NCBI RefSeq assembly: GCF_004011695.2 | Contig: NC_082409.1 | Location: forward strand, 1,302,001-1,366,000 | DNA length: 64,000 nucleotides | Origin: Ascochyta rabiei | Lineage: Eukaryota; Ascomycota; Dothideomycetes; Pleosporales; Didymellaceae | Reading direction: 5' to 3' | Shown: one piece after another, positions 1 to 8,315 of the stretch | Position numbering within the stretch: position 1 is the stretch's first letter | Layout: every line of letters begins with the position of its first letter | Position numbers and translations under genes: made by a program | Notes under the pieces: model-generated | What the model was told of the DNA's origin: nothing | The model's database searches: none | Seen by the model: the letters and a program-made list of their open reading frames with translations, nothing else

Positions 1-1
1 G

Positions 2-1960
2 CGTCAGCGCGGCACTGCGATTGGCCGCATGTACTTTTGCAGCCCGCTACAGGGTGAACAGTTCTATCTACAGCTTCTCTTGACTACCGTACGGGGTCCA
101 CAGTCCTACGCGGACCTGCGTACCTTTAGCGGCACAGAGTATCCTACTTTCCAGGCCGCCGCAGCTGCCCGCGGGTTACTGCTACACGATGGAGACTGGG
201 TAGCCTGCTTCCAGGACGCCGTTACGTTTGCCACAGGCCAGGCGTTACGGTACTTCTTCGTTGCTGCTCTCTTAAATAGGCCTGTTACAGATCCAGCTGC
301 TATCTGGGCAGCCTTCCAGGCGGATTTGTGTGACGACTTACCTGAGGCTGCTGCTGCCCTGCTAGTATCCGCAGATCCAGACGCGTACCTTGACTACGGC
401 CTGTATCTGATAGAAGGGCTGCTGGCAGAGTCTGGCAAACGTCTTACGGATTTCTCACTCCCTGCGTGCCAGTTCAACTGGGGAGTACGGCTGCAGAATC
501 AGCTTCTTGCCGCTGAGCTGGCCTACGATACAGACGGGCAGGACACTGCCTTCTGGGACACTGTTACAGGGCTGAATATAGACCAGCGCGCCGTATTTGA
601 TGCCGTTACTGCCGCTATTGAGGCTGACCACAGCACTGCCCACTTCTTTGTACAGGGCCCAACAGGCACAGGCAAGACGTTCCTCTGGCGCTGTATATGT
701 GCCTACTATCGCTCTACAGGCCGGGTGGTCCTGTGCGTTGCGTCGTCGGGTATAGCTGCTGTCCTGCTGCCCGGCGGCCGCACTGCCCACTCCCGTTTCC
801 GGATCCCGTTGGATATCCACGACGATTCCATCTGCCCTGTTGCTCCAGGCTCGGAGCTTGGGCGGCTGCTGCAGGCCGCTACTCTAGTTATCTGGGACGA
901 GGTGCCTATGCAGCACCGTTACTGCTTCGAGGCAGTCCACCGTATGCTGCAGGACGTCCGTAGCTCCCCTGCCCTGTTTGGCGGCCTCCCTGTAATTGCC
1001 AGCGGCGATTTTGCCCAGATCCTACCCGTCGTCCGCCGGGGCCAGCGGCCTGCCATCGTCAACGCCTGCCTGCAGCAGTCTACGCTCATATGGCCGCACA
1101 TGACCGTACTGCACCTGCGTCAGAATATGCGGGTGCTATCTGGGGCTGACAACACCTGTTTTGCAGCCTGGTGCCGGGGACTGGCTACCCGTGAGATGGA
1201 TGGCCTGATCTCCATCCCAGACTGGATGACCGTCTACTACAGCCTACAGGGCTTCCTGGATCACGTCTATCCGCCGCACCTCCTCCAGCAGGCTGCTGCG
1301 GACTATCAGGTCCTCAACGGCCGTGCTATACTGGCCGTACGGAACGACGCAGTAGCTGTAATCAACGCCGCAATGCTTGCTGCCTTCCCTGGTGAGCTAG
1401 TAGAGCTGGTTGCAGTGGACTCTGCTGAGGTTGAGGACAATACAACACAGGATCTGCCTCCCGTAGAGCTGCTGCAGTCCTTTGAGCCCCCGTCACTGCC
1501 CCCGTCACGCCTTCTGCTCAAGGTAGGCGTACCAATAATGCTTCTACGGAACCTGTACCCAAGCCAGGGGCTCTGCAACGGTACCCGTTTAGCGGTTACA
1601 CAGATATCCTCCCGCTGTATCCAGGCCCGCATCCTATCTGGCGAGTTTGCAGGCCAGCTCCGCCTGCTGCCACGTATCAGGCTCACTTCAACCAGTAGAG
1701 AGCTCCCGTTTATCGTCAGCTGGGTCCAGTTTCCAGTTCGCCTCTCCTTTGCAATCACTGTAAACAAGTCACAGGGCCAGTCACTCTCTGTTGTAGGCGT
1801 TGATCTGCGTCACGCTGTGTTTACACATGGCCAGCTATACGTAGCTATGTCCCGTGTAACTACACTTGCAGGCCTGTCAATCCTGCTGCCAGCACCTGAT
1901 ACTAGCGATGAGCCATCCCGTACGGTCCCTAATATCGTATACCCAGAGGTGCTCCTGTAG
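2..1960 (+). CDS. Helitron PIF1-type helicase, C-terminal part (5' partial)
   Basis: This is the helicase end of a Helitron Rep/helicase protein, the rolling-circle transposition enzyme. The frame is open to the left edge, so the ATG at 29 is probably internal and the HUH nuclease domain lies outside the window. Counting from that Met, Walker A (GPTGTGKT) is near residue 212, Walker B (LVIWDEVPM) near 287, a PIF1-like GDFAQILPV block near 330, and the C-terminal helicase motifs NKSQGQSL and YVAMSRVTTL near 580-615. The start GRMYFCSPLQGEQFYLQLLL is the usual linker before the helicase in fungal Helitrons. There are no stops or frameshifts over 650 codons and no RIP-like decay, so the copy looks young or escaped RIP. 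A cellular PIF1 helicase is less likely because of that linker and the compact domain order. Confidence in the family is high; activity is unknown. Confidence 0.92.
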   Translation, partial: RQRGTAIGRMYFCSPLQGEQFYLQLLLTTVRGPQSYADLRTFSGTEYPTFQAAAAARGLLLHDGDWVACFQDAVTFATGQALRYFFVAALLNRPVTDPAAIWAAFQADLCDDLPEAAAALLVSADPDAYLDYGLYLIEGLLAESGKRLTDFSLPACQFNWGVRLQNQLLAAELAYDTDGQDTAFWDTVTGLNIDQRAVFDAVTAAIEADHSTAHFFVQGPTGTGKTFLWRCICAYYRSTGRVVLCVASSGIAAVLLPGGRTAHSRFRIPLDIHDDSICPVAPGSELGRLLQAATLVIWDEVPMQHRYCFEAVHRMLQDVRSSPALFGGLPVIASGDFAQILPVVRRGQRPAIVNACLQQSTLIWPHMTVLHLRQNMRVLSGADNTCFAAWCRGLATREMDGLISIPDWMTVYYSLQGFLDHVYPPHLLQQAAADYQVLNGRAILAVRNDAVAVINAAMLAAFPGELVELVAVDSAEVEDNTTQDLPPVELLQSFEPPSLPPSRLLLKVGVPIMLLRNLYPSQGLCNGTRLAVTQISSRCIQARILSGEFAGQLRLLPRIRLTSTSRELPFIVSWVQFPVRLSFAITVNKSQGQSLSVVGVDLRHAVFTHGQLYVAMSRVTTLAGLSILLPAPDTSDEPSRTVPNIVYPEVLL

Positions 1961-2566
1961 CCAGCCACAACCTACTAGTATATCAGCCCGCCAACGTCGC
2001 TGCTACCAGTATATCAGCCCGTCAACGTCACTGCCACAACCTACTAGTATATCAGGCTAACGGCTATTAATAGTACGTCACCGCCTAGTTATTCTGCCGT
2101 TACAGGTGCTATTGTGCCCGCAGGTTGACCTTCACCGTGAGCTTACAAACCCCCCGCGTACCAGTATCCAGCACCAATCAGGCCACGTACAGTGACCGTA
2201 CAATCTAGATACAGTATAGCCACAGGCCCTATAACATTATTTGATAGCTGCCTATTCACTGTTTTGGCCCGACAAACAGAATATACTATTCACGGTGAGC
2301 TACAACACCAAAATATTGCAGGTCTTGGCAGCTGCTAGCTGGCTGCGATATACTATATAGGCAGCTGCCCTCCCCCCGTTTTACTACTCTCTAGGTCATC
2401 AATATGGACTCCTCCGCCCCCGCCGACGACGTCGCCGCCCCCGCCAACACCGCCAACACCGCCGCCGCTGACGCCGCCGCTGCTGCTGCTGCTGCCACTG
2501 CTGCTGCTGCCACTGCCGCCGCCGCCCTCGCTGCCGCCGCCGCCCACCGCCGCCGCCCTGCTCGCC
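1961..2566. repeat. Helitron interior with short tandem repeats
   Basis: No gene is seen between the helicase stop and the accessory gene. Just after the stop (about 1962-2058) a unit of roughly 30-40 bp containing CTAGTATATCAGCCCG and CAACGTC repeats about three times with small changes. The part from about 2404 is a GC-rich trinucleotide run (CCGCCG/CTGCTG) that opens a poly-alanine frame and merges into the accessory gene. The tandem units could be subterminal protein-binding repeats; that is inference. Confidence 0.5.
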
Positions 2567-3080
2567 ATGCCGCCCGCCTCGCGGGCCTGCACAAGGCTGG
2601 CTTCTCGGCCAGTCCAGCGCCAGCTGGAGTTCCGCGCGGGCTACAAGCCCAGCAAGTTCAACCTCGCTGGTAAGTAACCCCCTGTAAGTGTCCTGTAGAG
2701 CCCTGTACTGACAGTAAGCAGTTCGGCAGCAGAACCTCGAATCTGCGCTCGCGCAGGTTGTCGGCCGCGTCGCCCCCACCGAATGCGACTCCTGCCAGCT
2801 GCTCGACTCGTGCGCCAACTGCCACTATGGCAGTGAGGGCGCCCGCTGCTCCTTCCGCCGTAAGTTTACAGCCTCCACATTCCCTATACAGACCTTATTA
2901 ACCCTGCTACAGCCACGCCCGCCCCCGTCGTCCCCGTCCCCGCCATCGCCACCCCCTCCAGGTCCCGCCGCCAGGTCGCTGCCGCTGCCGCTGCCGCTGC
3001 TGCTGCCCCTGCCCCTGCCGCTGCCCCTGCCACCCCCTCCAAGAAGCGCCGCCGCACCACCGCCACCCCTGCTGCCTCCC

Positions 3081-3115
<35 letters not shown>

Positions 3116-3320
3116 GCCTCCAAGAAGGAGAAGAAGAAGGAGAAGAGGAAGAGGAAGAAGAAGAGTAGGTTACAGGCCTGTAAAAGAAATCTACTGGCTG
3201 CTAACATTTTTTACAGAGGTCCGTAAGTGCGTACGGGACGTAAAGAAGTCCGTAGCGGCTCTAGAGCTTGCTATGGATTCCTCCTCCTCAGAGGACAGTG
3301 ATAAAGATGATGAGGATTAA
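2567..3320 (+). CDS. Helitron-borne Cys-rich, Lys-rich accessory protein (4 exons)
   Basis: The model joins 2567-2669, 2722-2859, 2913-3164 and 3217-3320; all three introns (52, 53 and 52 bp) have GTRRGT-type donors and CAG acceptors, and the phases close to give 198 aa. Exon 2 carries the cysteine cluster CDSCQLLDSCANC followed by a YGSEGARCSFR tail, a motif I associate with uncharacterised fungal proteins (possibly DUF3716-like, from memory). Exon 3 is Ala/Pro-rich with strongly basic KKRRR and EKKKEKRKRKKK blocks that look like nuclear localisation signals; exon 4 ends in an acidic Ser/Asp/Glu tail. It sits 0.6 kb behind the helicase on the same strand, so it is probably a passenger gene of the Helitron. 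The start is uncertain: the same frame stays open upstream, and an ATG at 2404 opens a different, poly-Ala frame that does not splice in phase. Function unknown; DNA or RNA binding is a guess. Confidence 0.68.
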
Positions 3321-6084
3321 ATAGTTTACAGGTCTGCACATGAATAAAACAGTGTTTACAGTGCTATTTACACTCCTGTTACTGTTGTAATTTTCCCTTG
3401 CTTACTAACTCTCTACCCCGCTACCCCTGTAAACGCAAAGCTCTGCACCCGCTGGCCCAAACACTGGCATGTATCGCTAAGCTCATAGCGATGTTTTATG
3501 CTTTGTAGCAGCTTCTACGCGGTGTTTTCCGCGTTTGGCCTGTCTGCATTCGGAAGTTCAAGCTTATTGCTGTTCAGCGCCTCTCTCGTTGCAGAATAAA
3601 GCCGACTGACTACACAGTACAATGCTTCAGCGGTAACTTCTTGGGTAGTACTGCTAGACCTTCAGCGTGTTTGTGAGTGTTCTCCAGCCTTTACAAAGAT
3701 GGCCAAAGTCTTGTAATGCCTGTCTAGGTTGCAGGTAATCTGTATGGTACTGAACACCTCACCCTACTTAGTCGAGCACTGTCGACTTGCAGCCGGCTTT
3801 TTCTGCAACACAAAAGACAAAAGAGCGCCAACTCGACCTGTTCATTGCACTCTGGCAATTCTTCCAGGATCTTTCAGGGTCTAGTCTGAACGACTTCAAT
3901 ATCTTGACACCACCCGGTACGACTTTCAAGACCTCGTGCCCGGGAAGTGAGCAAGCCGTAAATAGCAAGTATAGTTCCTAACGACAATGGAACACTTCGC
4001 CAAAACGAATGTTGATCGACCCCTCTCTTCTCCACAGCGATGCACTGCTCATTAACCTGACCCTGGATCTATTCATGACCCGCTCAATAAACAGGATCTC
4101 ACAATGGTTGACACAACATCTGCGTTACCCAGACCTACACTACGCTGCAGCCACACATTCCTCCAATACACACAACACGTTCCTGCATAGCTGCGGTTGA
4201 GCTTCACTTGGATACAAAAAGTCGGTCTCACTTAGTTTCGCTACCGCGGTGGAGTGCAATAGCTTCGAGCATCATCAGCTGGCAGGTCGATTCTTTCAGC
4301 CAAGAAATCCACACCAGAGTCCACGACAACGCCCATTGTCGCTCCACTCTTTCTGTCGCACTCTCGCTGGCGTGGTGAGCGGGTACGTGATCCATACGGC
4401 CCACAAGAGAGATATTGCACCTCCTCGAGCTTCATTCGAGACAAGCTTTGCTCGTCCACAAACGTTACCTCCGGCACTTTTCATGCCGAAAGCATTGGTT
4501 CAAAGACCCTTTTCTCCACCACGAATTCTGGTCATGTCCCTGTTTCCGTACAAATTCTAGCGAGGTTCTAGCAAAGCCGGATTTCGGACCGATTGGCATC
4601 TCAACATCTTCTATCGGACCGCGACTTGTTGCGGGAGTAACCGACAACTGCCTCTCACAACAGTTCCGGTATACCCTATGGGGCGTCCCGATTCCTGTCG
4701 TTGACTCAAGCCCCTTGTGTGCTGGAAGGAGCTGAACCCAGGGGCAGACTGGACATTATCGGGCCTTTTGACACGAGGTCGAATCGAAGACCAAGCGAAG
4801 ATTAACCGGCGGACGTCGAAGCATCGAAGATGGGATCGCAGCTGCACACATACGATGAGGTCAGGGGGATGACGAGCTGCTGCGAGTAATGTGCCATGTC
4901 CTCGGAACTATTGACATGCATATACGCACATATGAAGATCACCTGCTGACAAGCGCCCAGAGCAGCATACTTGGTTCGATGCAACACGAACTGATTGACC
5001 GGGTACATCTTCCTGCACATCCATGACCGCAACCTGCAGCCGTTGGCATGATAACGTCTCGGTTGATAGCAGTCCGCAGCGTATGACGTCTTCCCGTAAG
5101 CTTATGAACTACATCACGCATCGGTCGACGATGATCGCGTACGTGAACGATGACGCAATGCTGGCACTCAGACGTCAGATCAGCACCTTGTCGTTGCCAG
5201 GTGTTGATACTCCAGAGCATCTCGGATTATGCACGATCATCGTTGTGATATCGCATCAACACCAAGTGGAGCGACTGGGTTGGCTTTCGTCCGTAGCCTA
5301 CGACATCGCAAGGATACTTCGCCATGAAATGATCCATGTGTTCCTGCGATCTGACGTATTGCCATAGCATAGAAGCGAAGTTCGTCAACATGTGCAAACG
5401 AAGCTCTGCAAGCTCAATTGTCTACTATCTGCTATCTAATCAAACGATCGATTAGCACCATCTCTCGAGCCAAGCATTCGAGTTGGGCTGGCACATCAGC
5501 CGCATCCTTCACTGCCGACCCCCATCACCTTCACACAGACATCTCAGCAAAGCAGCATATGGCACAATCAGCCGGCCAATCTGAAAAGGTAGCAGGTACT
5601 CTCTCTCACATCTGTAGATAGCATCCAACAAGCACCCGAAGCTACGGCTACGTCATCCAAGCGTACGGTAAGCAAGTACTCCCGAATTAGACCGACGGAC
5701 AAGGTTTCGACAGCTTGCCAAGACAACGCGGTAGTAGCCCTATGAGGAGGACATAGACGAGACGGCGCATGCGCGACCAATCCCGACTTAGCCTGCATGA
5801 AGATCATTATCGTTCGTTACTGGATGCCCCGTTCTGGCATGTTGACGCCTACGGGGAGGGTAAGAAACCTCGTCTCGAAATCTGTGCATCCAAGGGACGA
5901 GTATCGCTCTGCGGTTGCGTAGACGTTCACCTCGGATTCGGCATGTCCTCCCACCCATCTCGCAGTCCAGAGCGCAGACCGAAAGTACAATAAGTTCCCT
6001 GCTGCAATACAGACACCATCACCCTGACTGCGTCTTCGATGCGCTTCAGCGAGCGCCTCGAGATAGGTATGGAGGCGGACAGCA
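3321..6084. other. Gene-poor stretch after the Helitron
   Basis: No convincing gene is seen. Two perfect hairpins occur, a 7-bp stem (ATCGCTA/TAGCGAT) at about 3473-3492 and a 6-bp stem (ACGCGG/CCGCGT) at about 3517-3534. They could mark the Helitron 3' end, but neither is followed at 10-12 bp by CTRR, so the right boundary is not fixed. Base composition from about 3.5 kb looks like single-copy host DNA. Short frames at 4241-4647 on the minus strand (with GVVVDSGVDFLAERIDLPADDA) look faintly protein-like but break repeatedly. Confidence 0.4.
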
Positions 6085-7720
6085 TCACCATCTACCTGGC
6101 GAGCGCTGCCTTGCCAGTTTCTCGCTAGACGGCCAGTTCTTCAGACGAGCAGCTTGGAATTGCATGGTGCTGCGCTTTTGGACGTGCGATGTCGTGGTGG
6201 TGCATCGTGTCGTCAACTGTGCCGTTTTCGGAGAGGACTTGGGGTCTTTGGACTTTTCGAGGCAAGAGAAGCTGCGCTCTTCGCTCGTCTTTTCCAGTGA
6301 CTTCTGATCATTCTCGCTCTTGCATGTGCATGTCTTACACAAGTGGACTGCATCCAACGGCGACCAGGCTACCAAACATTTCAGGGAATCCGTACTCAGC
6401 TAAGTCGATTATTGGTGGTTCGAGTATCTGTTTTCCCTCGGTGCACAGATGTCGATGGTACGGGAAATCTTTGATGCGGATAATGACCTTGTCGAGATGC
6501 TCGATGATGTCTGGAGGTATTTGGATCCTCAAGGGGGAGCAGATGCACTGCACGAAGACCCAGGACAGACGCACGAGTTTCACGAGAAAGTCACCGTTTT
6601 GTAATCTCTTTCCTCTTCCCGAACGTCTCCGGACAGAAGATGCAACACATCCTGCTGCCATCACGCTACCACAAGCCTGAGACCTCCTACAGCGTCTTGC
6701 TGTCCCACCTCAGCTGACCCCTCTCAGTGCCAGCGCTCACATCGTCTTGCCTAGCGTATCGAGTTCTCTCGAGGTCATGACTGCAGAGAAATCCAGACCA
6801 TTCCGTCCAAGAGCAGCTTCTTATTACCACGCATTCAGCACCGTGTCGGCAGTCTGGACTCTCCGAGGTCTATACACTGTCCATCACGCGTTTGGGCTTT
6901 TCAGGCTGTGGTCGCTATGCGCCTTTACCCTTTTAAGGTTGACCAGCTCCACGCGTCTTTTTATGCACCCCTGGGAGGCTGTGGGTTTGCGGAACTAGGA
7001 TGGACGGATATTATAATCAATCAATCAATCAATCAATCACTATGCTTTGCGCCTTCCGCGTACTGTTCGATCTTAATGCCAGCACTATGCAACTTGAAAA
7101 TCTCTATTTGAGCTTGTCCGGCTCTGCACGAGTTGAGCGAGCGCTTTGCGCTTGCCCGCGATGTCCTGGTTTTCATCCAGTCGGCGACGAAGCTGCGACG
7201 CGTTCAGTTGCCATCTTGTGCGAAGAATCATCTCGCTGAAGCATCGCTGGAAGTGAACGAGTCTATCATGAGTATATAGTCGCTTCTGTGGAGTTTCTCG
7301 CGGAAAACGGTGGTGAGGACGACGCAGCAGGCGAACACGAGCGGTTGACGCTGTCGGCTTTGTTGACCAAGCTTGGCCTGGACACCGGTCCTGACTGAGC
7401 GAGTTTGATACGGTAATTGGTGCAGAAGAACTGAGAATAGACTCGTTCCATGCTCTTGTCATTGTTGTTCAAGAGTCGCAAAAGTTCATTGTGGGTTTCG
7501 ATGACGAGGCATTGTATGTTAGGCCCGTTGCGGGAGTAGCGCTGATCTTGTGCGTAGTGCTAGATGATGCTCTTGGGCTGAGAACCAAAAGTGAGTGTAT
7601 GTAACCGATGACATAAGCAAGATGCAATGCCAGACCAAGGCCGAATGGGTGTGTGATGGCCTGATGATGCCTAGGCTCATGACTTCGTCCACAACAATCA
7701 CATAAACCAACAATCTCCAC
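6085..7720 (-). pseudogene. Possible decayed gene(s), minus strand
   Basis: Several minus-strand frames in a row read like protein but do not connect. 6335-6664 contains IQIPPDIIEHLDKVIIRIKD and EPPIIDLAEYGFPEMFG; 7266-7540 contains THNELLRLLNNNDKSMERVY and SQFFCTNYRIKLAQSGP; 7085-7300 contains RWQLNASQLRRRLDENQD. No clean start, splice pattern or stop unites them, so one or two degraded genes are more likely than a working one. I do not recognise the family. A (TCAA)n microsatellite lies at about 7016-7039 inside the region. Confidence 0.25.
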
Positions 7721-8315
7721 ACTTCGCAGGACGCATATTTCTTAAACTCTGTCGTTCAACTACCGTCCTTCTGCCGTGTCTGCTTGACCTATAAGGGAAT
7801 CGCCCAATGCATACTCCTGAGCTTGCACAGCCAATCAAGCCACGCGTAGAGCGCTAGCGAGCGCCTCAAGCGCTTTGGCTCAGGTATCGGAGCCAGTTCC
7901 ACCCGACACACTCACTCAATCATATCGAGAAGAGCATAAAAACGGCATGACAGCTGTCAATTATCGCGCTTGGAACGTGGCACCTCCGTGCGAGGCACGC
8001 GCCGTGATGACGATCGCGGACGGCAACGAGCCATGTTTGGACGCCAGCTGAGTCGAAAGGGGGAATTGGTTGACCTAAAGAGGATTTCAACTGGACGCGT
8101 ATAAGCTTTTGGCGGCTTGGGGCTGGTGAGATGGCGCGACTATGGACCTTATTTTTTCAGTTCGTTCATATCTTTGCCGTTTTCGGCGAGACCATTAATC
8201 TCCCCATCTTGATCTTGAGTTCAAGCTCGCGCGCCTGGCAGCCTGAGAGACTGTACGCTTTTGCGGATTCTTTACTCGCCTCAGTCGTTCATTTTCCATC
8301 TGTTGCTGCGCTACG
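7721..8315. promoter_or_regulatory. Intergenic region upstream of the ankyrin gene
   Basis: No coding frame of note is seen. This is presumably the promoter and leader of the ankyrin-repeat gene that starts at 8316. CT-rich tracts occur at about 8200-8310, as is common in front of ascomycete genes. Confidence 0.35.

Noticed and set aside
2404..2673. Poly-alanine frame starting MDSSAPADDVAAPANT
   Set aside because: Its frame does not join in phase with the well-supported exons 2-4; the frame starting at 2567 does. It may be a shadow of a GC-rich trinucleotide run or reflect an indel within it.
2353..2818. Gly/Ser- and Arg-rich minus-strand frames opposite the Helitron accessory gene
   Set aside because: They are low-complexity shadows of the GCC/CTG trinucleotide run, without any domain.
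3473..3550. Two hairpins as the Helitron 3' terminus
   Set aside because: Neither is followed at the usual 10-12 bp distance by CTRR, so the end could not be fixed and is only noted.
6189..6680. 163-codon plus-strand frame
   Set aside because: No recognisable motif; the opposite strand reads more like protein, so it is probably a shadow.
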